This document shows, piece by piece, positions 32,017 to 42,885 of a stretch of 64,000 bases of DNA (within the stretch, counting starts at the first letter, position 1; each line of letters starts with the position of its first letter). Under the pieces are notes generated by a model that was not told the DNA's origin, did no database searches, and was given only the letters and a program-made list of their open reading frames with translations. A program made the translations under genes and the position numbers. Origin of the DNA: Polysphondylium violaceum (taxonomy: Eukaryota; Evosea; Eumycetozoa; Dictyosteliales; Dictyosteliaceae); the NCBI GenBank assembly GCA_000277445.1, contig AJWJ01000035.1:1-64000 (forward strand), in the 5' to 3' direction.

Positions 32017-32986
32017 TTAATAGTTTGGGCCTAATAAAACTCCGACCGCAAGAGACAACATACACAAGAATGGAATTTTTGGAACAGTATTGTTGATTTT
32101 GAGATTATATTCACGTTTTTCTTTGGTAAAACGAATGATCTTTTGAACGGGTATTAAGCTAATCCATGGAAGATTTAAAAAGATATTTGATTTAATCATT
32201 GAAAGATAACTGCAGTAAAACATGGCACTATTAAATAATTCATTATTAGTATTCAGACAAATTTATTATTTTACTATAGACTTACGTAAAATAAATTAAA
32301 AACCAAACAAAATAAGAACCAGTTTTACCCAGCATTACACAATGGGTTTTTACACCAGCACTAATATCAGTATCAATGTCTTTCATTGTTCTTCCGTGAT
32401 AAACAAAGAGACAAAACATAATACAGGCATAACTCAATGGAAATACCAATTCGGATTCATGATAACCAAAAGTAAAGGTGTTGGAATAGTAAATTAATGA
32501 AGGTGTAAAGAAACAAGCACCAACAATACCAGAGGCTCCAAGACCACGATATTTGAGGGCAATGGGAGGGGCTGTGTAAAAGTATGAGAGTAAGAGAAGA
32601 AAAATAATAATTGGTAAGCAAAGAGAGGTGAATGTTTCTTTAGCCAAGGGATGGAAACCTATGGGAATCAAGAAAAAGAAGGCACCAAAAATATTAACAA
32701 AAGAGAATTTAACCAACATTTGTAATGTAATTCCATAGTCAAACAAAGTTCTATCGCAACTTGGAATCTCTACTCTATCGACACCATTTAAAAAGTCATA
32801 ATATGTGTTTACCAAACTTGAAAAAGTAATGGTTAAAATAGTAGAGCAAAGCATAGACAATGTTCTGAATTGACTTATATATTTTCCTTCTTTGTATATA
32901 ATTGATAAAATGATTGAAGTGAATCCAACAAATAGCATAACTACCCAAATTCTATTGGCAATACAATATTTTTGTACTATATTCAT
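32017..32986 (-). CDS. UbiA-family prenyltransferase, UBIAD1/MenA-like (copy 1)
   Basis: 303 aa from two exons: 32286-32986 and 32017-32227 (intron GTAAGT...TAATAG). Eight to nine membrane helices. The first Asp-rich motif is NTYYDFLNGVD followed by CDRTLFD; the second is DIDTDISAGVKTH. These match human UBIAD1 (NTYYDFSKGID, DDRTLVD, DMESDREAG), which prenylates a naphthoquinone to make menaquinone-4. So a quinone or other aromatic prenyl acceptor in an intracellular membrane is likely; the true substrate is not shown by sequence. All Mg-diphosphate ligands are present. A tandem paralogue lies about 740 bp upstream on the same strand with the same exon lengths. Confidence 0.88.
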
Positions 32987-33725
32987 TTTTTTGTTTTTGT
33001 GATTTGACAGAACCGCTCTGAAAATTAAATTGTTGTTGTTGTTATTGTTTTTGTTGTTGTTGATTTAAAGAAACAAAAAACAACACTATTTATAAGTTTT
33101 TTTAATTGGGCGTAAACAAGTGCAAACAAAAATTCCAAGACGATTGATTATTATTATAATTCGAAACACACCTATTCATTCTTAAAGATTAGGGTACACT
33201 AGTGTGATTTGGATCGTCTATAATCTGAATATTTACATATGTCGGGATCTATTATCAAATTTTTTTCAGATTTTAAAAACGATCTCTTGCAACCTCCACA
33301 TTTAAAATTTTTTTTGGTTTTTTTTTTTTGTTGGGGTTTCTGATGATGAACACCCAATCATATTTTTTTGGCATGGAAAAAAAACAAAATATTTGGTTTT
33401 AATCACATTTGTGATAGTAGCCTCTGGAATATAGATGATAGTTATATCAAAATGATGTCAACAACTTTGAAATATGAACAAATTTTTTAAAGTACATGAC
33501 TATTTCCTAAAAAGGGCACCACCAAAAAATGTTCACATTTGTGTGGGTGTGTGAGTGTGTGTAAAATTTTGATGAAATTGATTAATTTGGAATATTTTCA
33601 ATGAAGTACCTTTTGAAATCTCAAAGATAATGATTGAATTTGGTTGGATGATGAATATTGAATAGGTTTTTTTATTTCTAAACAATACAAAAATGTTTGT
33701 CGCTCAACCTTTTGTGTCTTCTGGA
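32987..33725. other. Spacer between the tandem UbiA genes
   Basis: 739 bp with no gene. It contains an inverted repeat AGATTA (33186-33191)/TAATCT (33221-33226) that encloses a perfect palindrome ACACTAGTGT (33196-33205). Presumably the promoter of copy 1 and the 3' flank of copy 2. Confidence 0.55.
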
Positions 33726-34697
33726 TCAATTCTTTGTACCGACCAAAACACCAACACTGAGAAGCATCATGCACAAAAATGGTACCTTTGGAACTAATTT
33801 TTTCACCTTGCTATTAAAGTCACAATTGTGTTTTGTAAGATTATAGATTTTATATACAACAATTCCGCTCATCCAGGGTAAATTTAAAAATATATTGTTT
33901 TTTATAATAGATATATATGTAATATACAACATCGTACTGTGTAGAGGAAAAAGTCAAATTAGTGATTGAGTAAATTATAATTATTAAATAACATACATAA
34001 TATAAAAACTAAACCAAAAATAATATGATACAGTTTTTCCCAATAAAACACAATGAGTGAGAATTCCGGCTTTTTCATCACTATCAATGTCTCTTAGTGT
34101 TTGGCCATTGTAAAGAAACATACAGAATAATGGACCTGCGGTCGAGAGCGACAATAGGAGATCAGACTCTTTGAATCCAAATGTAAAAGTATTGGCATAA
34201 TACAATAAATGGGGAACAAAAAAAACACCACTAGCAATTCCAACCCAACCCAATGCCCTGTATTTTAATTGAAAAGGTGGTGCGGTGTAGAAATATGACA
34301 CCAACAATAATCCGGTGACTATTGCAAGAAATTTAAACATTCCCAATCCGCTCGATAGTGGACTAAAGACAATTGGCAACACCAAAGTATATGTGGCAAT
34401 GACGTTAAAGAATCCAAATTTGACCAAAAGAGATGGAGTCATACCGTAATCAAACAGGGTTCTGTCGCAATTGGGATTATCTTTTGTATCAACGCCACTG
34501 TAAAAGTCACAAAGCGTATTTATTACACATGAGAATGCCATTATAAGAAATGAGGAAACAAACACCAAAAATGTATTGGCCAATCTAATGGGCTTGCCCT
34601 CCTTGTACAACACAGCAACAGTCATACTTGTTAGACCAACAAATATCATAAAAATGGATACTCGATTTGCGATTAAATATTTTTGAACTATATTCAT
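33726..34697 (-). CDS. UbiA-family prenyltransferase, UBIAD1/MenA-like (copy 2)
   Basis: 303 aa from two exons: 33997-34697 and 33726-33936, intron GTATGT...ACACAG at exactly the same codon and phase as copy 1; both exons are the same length (701 and 211 nt). Starts MNIVQKYLIANR against MNIVQKYCIANR in copy 1. Motifs are NTLCDFYSGVD, CDRTLFD and DIDSDEKAG, so the catalytic Asp residues are kept. Divergence is spread over the whole protein with no gap, which points to an old tandem duplication under selection. Ends with TGA, rare here. Could have a different prenyl acceptor from copy 1; nothing in the sequence decides this. Confidence 0.87.
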
Positions 34698-35685
34698 GAT
34701 TTATTTTTTTTCCTATTTCCCTAATTTTACACAAACAACTTTGGATATAAATAATAATTTTTATACAACAATTGTGAAGGGTACTTATATTTTTTTTACT
34801 ATCACCCTGCCATGTGTGCGGTTAGGTGTGTGCAGAGGTGTGTGTGAACAATCTATTTATTAATATATAGCGCAAAGATTGGATAATGAAAAATCTTGAT
34901 CTATATATATACTTTTATGTATTTTTTTAATATCATTAGATATCACTCTATAGGGTTTTGAAAATTTTTTCAAATTCATAAAAACACACCCACTCAACAC
35001 CCATACATATTTAACCTCTACGAATAAATATTACGACGTATACTTAAATCTTGAAAGACATATTGGTTTCATTTCGTTGAAAAGGTTTAATTTTTAATGC
35101 TTTATGTTTATTAAAGTAGTAGTACTTTAATATTATCTCTATTCCTTTGGAAATCTAAATAACCCTTTTATTTTAATTCAATTCATCCTAAATTTAGAAT
35201 AAAATCTTAGATACGATCCAATTATATAAAAGATAGTCTATTAGCCTATTTTTGTAAAATATAACTGCTATAGTTATTTCATTCTTGAATGTGATTGATC
35301 CCCTTTTTTTAATTTTATCTCTTTGAATTTAAAATATTAATTAAAGGCATTTACCCATCTTGTTTGGAACGATATTATTTATCTACAAGCAGAGGTCTAA
35401 ATATTCTTGTATGTGACTTAAGAAAAAAAGTGATTAGTATTTTTTGTGCGCGCCTATTTTTCCAATAATTTTCTCTCTTTTTTTTGAGAAAAAAAAAAAC
35501 TAAATTATTTTTATATTGTGCAAATTGGCGAAAAAATTTCTCACAACTTCTCCGCACACCCTCTCATACACAAATAAAATTGTGATTGTTGTTCAACAAA
35601 TAAATTTTATTTTATTTTTTGTATATTTTGTATTATATTATTTATTTGATTAGTATCATATTATTAGTATAGTAGTAGTAAAAAG
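34698..35685. promoter_or_regulatory. Divergent spacer between UbiA copy 2 and an orphan gene
   Basis: 988 bp, AT-rich, no supported gene. A G/T-rich stretch (about 34805-34850) holds GTGTGTG-type repeats. Promoters for both flanking genes are expected here. Confidence 0.5.
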
Positions 35686-36384
35686 ATGTTTAATCTTATT
35701 AAAAACAAATTAAATACCTCATTTAGTGGGGCAACTGTAAACACTAAAGACAGTGAAGTAGACAACTGTGACGAATTTGTCGTTGTCGAAGATGATATGA
35801 CAAAATCTGCTTGGGTTCAAGTGGACCTCAATAACAATAAAGAGAATGAACAGCAAAGATTGCTATCTATGTATCAAGTAAAATATGAGCCAAACTTACA
35901 ACAAGATGTTAGCGTTGTTCCTCCTTCTCCAACTGAACAACGTCAAGCACAACAACCAATTGAAAATGATTTATCAATTGTTCCACCATCAAATTTAGAG
36001 ATGAAAGTTTGTCAAGTAAAACAACAAGAAGAACAAGAAGAACAAGACGAAAAAGTTGTTGTTGTTCCTGTCGTTGTTGAACAAGTTGTTGCAGATGAAG
36101 TTGTCGTTCCACAAATCAAAGAAGAAGAGCCTGAATGGTTACAAGGCAAAACAAAAACAAATTACATTAGCAGAGGTATTTCTGATTATTCTTATACATC
36201 CACCGTAGATGCCACTAAACCATATACTGTAGCATCCAATAATGCATCATACACCAGTGCAAGCTCAAACGTCAAGCCATACTTTACCACAAGCAATACC
36301 TATAGTTACACATCAACCTCTAATGATATCAAACCTTATACATCAGTATCAAAATCACCATCATCATACAGCTATTCCTTTTAA
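35686..36384 (+). CDS. Orphan acidic protein with C-terminal SYTS/KPY repeats
   Basis: 232 aa, single exon, no family recognised. N-terminal MFNLIKNKLNTSFSG, an acidic middle with two related blocks (DVSVVPPSPTE and DLSIVPPSNLE), a Glu/Gln stretch and a Val-rich segment. From about residue 165 three copies of a 19-20-residue unit follow, of the form SYTS-x(5)-KPY-x(3)-S: one with DATKPYTVAS, one with SNVKPYFTTS, one with NDIKPYTSVS, ending SYSYSF. The repeats are Ser/Thr/Tyr-rich and probably disordered. Good codon regularity and a clean start and stop support a real gene. Function unknown. Confidence 0.65.
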   Translation: MFNLIKNKLNTSFSGATVNTKDSEVDNCDEFVVVEDDMTKSAWVQVDLNNNKENEQQRLLSMYQVKYEPNLQQDVSVVPPSPTEQRQAQQPIENDLSIVPPSNLEMKVCQVKQQEEQEEQDEKVVVVPVVVEQVVADEVVVPQIKEEEPEWLQGKTKTNYISRGISDYSYTSTVDATKPYTVASNNASYTSASSNVKPYFTTSNTYSYTSTSNDIKPYTSVSKSPSSYSYSF

Positions 36385-36609
36385 ATCTAGAGCATAGCTT
36401 GTTCTACTTGTATATTCTCTTCTTTTATTTGTACATTTCAATCCCTTAAATAAATAAATAAATCTAAATCGTTTGTTGTTTATGTCTTATGAAAAACATT
36501 TGATTGAGCCTCTATTTTATAAAATAGTAATTTTTTCTTTTTTTTTCTTTTTTTTTTTTTTTTTATTATTTATTTTTATTTTGCAGATATCCATACATAG
36601 TTTTAAACG

Positions 36610-37402
36610 ATGGCCGAGTTATATACAGTACCAGCCCCTTTTTACTATGATAAGAAATCAGGATACACTCAAGAAGAGTTTAAAAAGGCAATAGAAAGAT
36701 CATCAACTATCTATGTTGGTTATTTGTCTTTTTACACTACAGAAGAACAACTCTATGAACTCTTTTCAAAATGCGGTGAAATTAAAAGAATTATCATGGG
36801 TTTAGATAGAAATCAAAAAACACCTTGTGGTTTCTGTTTTGTAGAGTAATTATTATTTGTAGAGTGTAATAGAGTAGTAGGACTTAATATTAACAAACAA
36901 CAACAACAACAACAATAGATATTATTCAAAAGAAGATGCTGCAGATTGTATAAAATATATTAGTGGAACTAAATTAGATGAAAGATCAATTAGATGTGAT
37001 TGGGATTACGGTTTCAAAGAGGGTCGTCAATATGGTAGAGGTTTAAGTGGAGGTCAAGTAAGAGATGAATATAGAACTGATTATGATCCAGGTCGTGGTG
37101 GATATGGTAAACAAAAACAATTTGAAATGGAAACAACTCCAAACTATCCAGATTTAGATCTATCATATGTTGATATGATTCAACAATCACAACAACAACA
37201 ACAACAAATGCCAATTCAACAACAACAACAACAATCACAACCACAATTACAATCACAACCACCTGTTGGTGGCAATATGCTTGGTAAAAGAAGAGGACGT
37301 GATGATGATGATGATGATTCAGGTGGCAATGATGATGGCAAGAAATTCAAAGATACACCAACTAAAACTAGATACAGAGAAAGAGATGAACAAGATGAAT
37401 AA
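36610..37402 (+). CDS. ncbp2: Nuclear cap-binding protein subunit 2 (CBP20)
   Basis: 239 aa from two exons: 36610-36845 and 36919-37402. RRM with RNP2 [16 protein letters not shown] (about 32-47) and RNP1 [18 protein letters not shown], split by the intron at GA/A of the Glu codon. The cap-stacking N-terminal Tyr residues ([11 protein letters not shown]) and [30 protein letters not shown], the CBP20-specific C-terminal block, are intact. A Gln-rich tract, an RGRDDDDDD stretch and a Lys/Arg tail extend it beyond the usual ~156 residues. With CBP80 it binds the m7G cap of nascent RNA. Very confident. Confidence 0.96.
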
Positions 37403-37541
37403 ACATAATCTCAGTATTAGTAATATATATCATCATTATCAAAATTATTTTGTTTAAAAAGATAAAAAAGAATCAAAACTTTTTTGAAATAATCTCTGAC
37501 TATTATTTATTCTTAAATATTAAATTAATGTATTACTCTTC

Positions 37542-37602
<61 letters not shown>

Positions 37603-37626
37603 CATTATTATTATTATTATTATTAT
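37542..37626. repeat. (ATT)n trinucleotide tract
   Basis: About 28 TTA/ATT units with a single interruption (atcatt). It sits between the convergent ncbp2 and Hsp20-domain gene ends, so it is likely 3' UTR or spacer. Confidence 0.9.
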
Positions 37627-37630
37627 GAGT

Positions 37631-40330
37631 TTAATAAGTTGCTTTAAATGGACATTTTATGGATAAAACTCCATTATAGAAAAAGTGTTCGGATTTTGCA
37701 AGGTCAGAGTTAGTTGGAAGCGTAGCCTCTATTTCGAATTGTCCATATTTTCTTTTACCCCAGGTGGATAATGTTTCTTGAGTTTCATCAAAAAATCTAT
37801 CTCCCTTTTGTTATTTGGTAATTAATTAATTAGAAAAACTATAGATTGAAGATTTATAGTAGTAAAAGTAAATAAAACTTACACTGATAATAAATTTACA
37901 AATATCATCAGTTCTTATGTTAAGATCTTTGGCATCCATTCCGGGTAAATCAATTTTAACCCAATATGAATCTATACTTTGATTAATTTCACCATTGATC
38001 CAATCAACGTTACAAGTTAAAAATGATTTTGTATTACTCTCTGTCAAAATTGGAGTAGTTTCAACAGATTTGGTTTTATTTTTCTTTTTTAAAATTTAAA
38101 TAAAGGTTAATAAAGTTACTATATGGAATATTTAATAAATTACTTACTTTGTGTACTTTTTTTGACTTTAAAGGTGGTAAAGATTGTCTTAATAGTGGTG
38201 ATTGGCCAGGAGCGGATGATCCACTTATCGATATTGACATTGGTGATGAAATTAAAGATGGGGTTGATGTTGGTGATGGAGAAGCAATATTAAAGGAAGA
38301 TTTCTTCTTTGTTTGAGATTTAATGTTGTCCATAATAGTTAATCTATTTTCTTTAAACGAAGTAACCAATGTTTCTAATTCTTGATCAGTCCATATTATA
38401 GTTCCATTTACACAATAGTTGGTCAACATTGCAGCATAGGTATTGTCCTAATTCAATAATTAAATTAATATAAATTAAAAAAAGTATAAAATAAAGAAAT
38501 TAAAATAAATATTACACTTGGACTAGGATTTACTAATTGAACATTAATGTAAGCTGGTTGAGAACCCTCTTTTGTTGAATTTGGTTTTCTTTTTTTAATT
38601 GAATCGGTTGGTTCAGAAGAATCCTCTGACTTTACATTGGTAACTGAAAAAGTTAAACCTTGTTGTTTTTCTAAATCTTTCATATCTTCTTCTATCCATT
38701 GATTGATTTTTCTCCCAAGGTGATTATCACGAAGATGAAACTTTGGTTGTATTTTACTATAATATAAAGACCACCATTTATCTTTAACTTCTTTATTTCC
38801 TGGCTTTAAAACAAACCATGTCTTGTAGGCTATTCTGGCAATCTCTTCTTTTTCTTTTAATCCAATCTTTTCATCCATTATTAAATCTTCATCTTTAATG
38901 GTAGGGAGATTTGTACCATTATTTGAGGCAATGGCTGGCAAAAACGATAGTGGAGTTGTTGATGTAGAAGAGTACATTGGGGAAATCAAAGGAGAAGCTG
39001 GTGCTATGGATGAGGATAAAAAGGTGGTGTTTCTCGTTAAAGGATCGGGGGTCACTGGTGTATTGTTAGAAGAAGAGTTAAGAGCGTTATTTGAAGTAGT
39101 GGTAGTGTTACTATTGCTATTAAATTTTTGCATCATTACATGTTGTGGATGTGGAGGTTGGGTTTGCTGAGGCTGTTGAGCCTGGGATGGTGGTGGTTGT
39201 TGAGGTTGTTGAAGAGATTGTTGTGATTGTGGTTGAATAGAAATGTTATTTATTGGATATGTTTGAAAATGTTGTAGGTAAGGTTGAATATTACTTTGAA
39301 ACAACATACTGGCGTTGTGTGATGGAGAAGAAGGGGTTTGTTGAATCGAAAACTGTTGGTTCATATGGATGTCAGCAGATTGTTTGTATTGGACCATATT
39401 CTGTTGTTTTGGAGATGGAACAGGTTGATATGATTGTTGAGGCGAATTCTGGGTATTAAATTGAAATGAATGATTAGAAATGTGTTGTGGGGATGAAGGC
39501 ACTTGTTGGATTTGGAGAGGAGTTTGTTGGTGGTGAGAAAAAGGATTGATATTAGGTATAGATGAAAGCATCACAGGGGATTGGCTTAGATCCATTTGAT
39601 AATCTTGGAATTGTGGCGGTGGATGGGATTGATGTTGAAAATTTTGTTCAGTAAATGTAGTGTTTATATATTGGGTATTATTGTTAATATTACTATTTGT
39701 ATTATTATTATTTTTAATGATTTCAGTATTGTTTTTATTGATATTGATATTGTTGTTACTATTTACTCCATAAATAGGTGAGTGAGTATAGGTTAAATTT
39801 TGTTGAATTTGATTCGAAAATATTGGATTATTATTTTGAGGAGAAGGTACTGGTGAATTAACTTTATTTATATTATTTGTTGTATTAGAAAGCTGTTGAT
39901 GTTGTTGTTGTTGCTGCTGTTGCTGCTGTTGCTGCTGTTGTTGTTGATGAAGTTGTTGCTGCTGATGTAATTGTAGTTGTATTTGTTGTACCTGTTGGTG
40001 TTGTAGAATATTACTATTATTGTTATTACTCGATATACTAATGTTACTATTTAAAACCTGACCTGGTCCACCATTATTTTTAATATTATTTATACTGCTA
40101 TTATTTAAATTACTATTATTATTATTATTATTTGAATTTGGATTTATTATATCGGTTCCTTGTTGCCCTACACCAATAAAGGTCGGTGGTGGTTGTTGAT
40201 TGTGTTGGTATTGTTGATTTTTTAAAAAAAATAAATCAGGGTTTTCATTCATTGAATTCGAATTATTATTATTGCCACTATTGGTCTTTTTTCTTGATTT
40301 ATTCTTTGGTAGGCTAGAGTTGTTGCTCAT
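37631..40330 (-). CDS. Long Q/N-rich protein ending in an Hsp20/alpha-crystallin domain
   Basis: 829 aa from four exons: 38516-40330, 38148-38447, 37883-38083, 37631-37804; all introns phase 0. Residues 1 to ~470 are Asn/Gln/Ser/Pro-rich with a poly-Gln tract near 120-145. A compact region about 485-560 follows (KEEIARIAYKTWFVLKPGN, KWWSLYYSKIQPKFHLRDNH, GRKINQWIEEDMKDLEK) that I cannot assign. Next come WTDQELETLVTSFKENR and a Ser/Pro linker. The last ~110 residues look like an alpha-crystallin domain: SYWVKIDLPGMDAKDLNIR, GDRFFDETQ, YGQFEIEATLP, and SEHFFYNGVLSIKCPF. Known sHSPs are 15-40 kDa; this is far larger. A role in phase-separated or prion-like assemblies is only inference. Confidence 0.75.
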
Positions 40331-42885
40331 TTGCTTTTAATTTGTTTTGATAATAAAATATTTTCAAAAAGTCTACAAATTTGGAAAAAAAAGATAAAAA
40401 CCCTAAGATTGATTTGAGGGAATTAAAAAAATCGGGAGAGATCAAAGGTGGTAGTTGAAAAATTGAGTAAAATAAGATGTAGGAATGCAGATAAAATTTT
40501 TTAAAAAAAAAGAAAATACTGTGAGATTTAAAAAAATATAAAAAGACGAAATATTTATAAAAAAGAGTTTTATATATATGAATTTAGTTTTGGATAAGAA
40601 GTGGGGTACGAAAATAATAAATGCAGTAAAATACAGAATAACGACAAAAAAATAAATTATTTTCTAGTAATGATAAATAAATAAATCTAAAGTAATCTTT
40701 TAAAAATAAAAAATATTCTTTCAAAATTTTATACAAAAAAAATAGAGTTTTCATAAGGGTATAGAATGTAATGCAACAAAACAATCAAACATAAAAATAA
40801 ACACATACATAAAATATTTACACACAAAAACCTAAAAAAATATTAAAACAAGGTTGAAGAAAATTGACAAATCACACTGAAAAGACGATCCGGCACTCTC
40901 TACTCTGCTACACCTTCTCCTCTCTCACTAGTGGTGTAGTGTCTATTTACTTAATAATATTATTATTAATTTTAATTTTTTTTTTTTTTTTTAAAGTGGA
41001 AAATTGCAGATGTAATATGCAATGTGAATTTAAAAAAAAAAAAAAAAGAGTAGTGGAGCTATGAATTTCTCAATGTTGAATGATTGGCATATTGTAAAAT
41101 TTTGTTTTGATGCAGTGTGGTGGAGTGGGGTTGGCAAAGGTGATTGAAAGTGTGTGAGTGGTAAGGGAGAAGAACGTTTGATGGGGTTGGTGTGTGATCA
41201 AAAAGAGTTTAAAATGTGAGGGAGGAAAAAAAAAATACAAATGAAATTGATGGATAGATGAAACTAAACAATAACAACAACAAAAGTGACACAAAGAATC
41301 CTATGTAAAATCCTACTATTAAAGACTGAGGGGGTGTATGAGAGCTAATATGCTTTTAATAGATTTCTATTGTTATTGTGTTTTTGAGAAAGATTTGAAA
41401 TAAAAAGAAATGATAATTATTAACTCAAAAATCACAATCTAATCATATGACAAAATGGAACAAAATTAAATAAAAAACTCTTTTACCCACTACCAAAGGT
41501 GTAGTAGTAGTGCTGATAGTACAAACACACTTGAACACACTCACACTCACTCACTTACACATATACATACAATACAATAGTAACTTTTTTTCAATACATC
41601 ACACCAACACTTTTACATATTACCACTGAGCTTCTTCAACACAACCCACCACACTATGGGGGTGGGTGTGTATTTGCCCAATATCTTTTGAAATTGAATA
41701 CTCACCCCCAGAATATCTCTCTACTAGTATCAAATACACCCATTGCTATTCAATCCATCTCCAATCTATTAATCAAAAACTAAGCGTTTTCATATGAACA
41801 TATCCTCAATTAAATTGGTGGTGAGTGTTAAGTGTAGTAGAAGTTGAAAAAAAAAAAAAAAAAAAAATAAATAGTATTTCATCATTTCATTGTTTTTCCA
41901 ACTCAACCCCTCTATCGTAGTACTACCCACTCACCATTAACATCCAATAGTTGATGTTTAGAAAGAAAAGAAAATAAATATTAATTAATAATAATAAAAA
42001 CAAACAAATATTAGTTTGTGGTGTTGGTATTAGCATTAAAATGAAAAAATGTAAAAGTATTTCAACACAACTGAACCTCACAATTGAGCAGTTTAATAAG
42101 GATGACCCCCTTTCAAATTGACTCGTAATAGTAGTTGTAAATATTGGAAAAGAAAGAAAGGGTGAGTGTTTGAGATAGAGTAGTAAATGGGAGGAACATA
42201 ATGTTAAAATGAATGATAGTGGGGGTGCCTTGATGATTGCAGTGGGGTCAAGTGGGGTGATAATAGTATAAATATCATCATCATCATATTTAAAATATTT
42301 TATTCCCTAGGGTTTCCAACGTTGTTTTTGAACAAACATATTATTCAACAATACACAGTTCATGTTTTTTTGGGAATGAGTGTGCCAACAACAAATTTCA
42401 AGTTGATGTGTGGGGAAATGGTAGGATGGGGTTTGAAGAAAAAAAAAAGATATTTTTGGGGGTGAGATTTATTCACCTAATTTGAATATTCAAATTTAGG
42501 TGCATATGAAGTTGATTTCATATGCAGAAAAAAATAGTAGAACCTAGTGATATAGATATTATAATATCATAAATTATATCACTGACTTAAAGTAACCGAT
42601 TATTTTCAAATCAGTTGTTAAATCACATTTATAAAAGATATCAAATATTTTTACCTTTGCAATGAATTATATCATTGTTTAACCGGTTGTGCTTTCATTC
42701 AAAGAGTTAAAATATAATCTTTCATGGTGTTTAATAGATAACTTTAACACAACTAAAATAAAATTTATAAACATTTGCTTTTAAAGTTTTTAAATTAAAA
42801 ATTTGAAAATATCCATGATCAACATTTTTTTTGATTTTTTTGATTTTTTTTTTTTCATTTTTCAGTATTCATATTCCTTTGCGCA
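40331..42885. promoter_or_regulatory. 2.5-kb divergent intergenic region with strand-skewed blocks
   Basis: No credible coding frame. Plus-strand composition alternates: G-rich and C-poor about 41070-41330, C-rich and G-poor about 41460-41760, G-rich again about 42000-42470. It contains an inverted repeat CCCACC/GGTGGG (41645-41666) and the palindrome cluster at 42474-42583. The A-runs at 41030-41046 and about 41849-41868 are homopolymers. Presumably upstream regulatory DNA of the long Hsp20-domain gene and the 42886 gene. Confidence 0.55.
42474..42583. other. Cluster of consecutive palindromes
   Basis: (1) 42474-42502: CACCTAA/TTAGGTG arms around the 14-nt palindrome TTTGAATATTCAAA with one extra T. 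(2) 42502-42525: GCATATGAA and TTCATATGC, perfect 9-bp arms, 6-nt loop. (3) 42546-42583: AGTGATATA and TATATCACT arms, perfect 9 bp, enclosing a second palindrome GATATTATAATATC (42555-42568). About 300 bp before the next start codon. Confidence 0.75.

Noticed and set aside
37450-37647. Poly-Tyr reading frame
   Set aside because: Pure translation of an ATT trinucleotide tract in a spacer between convergent genes.
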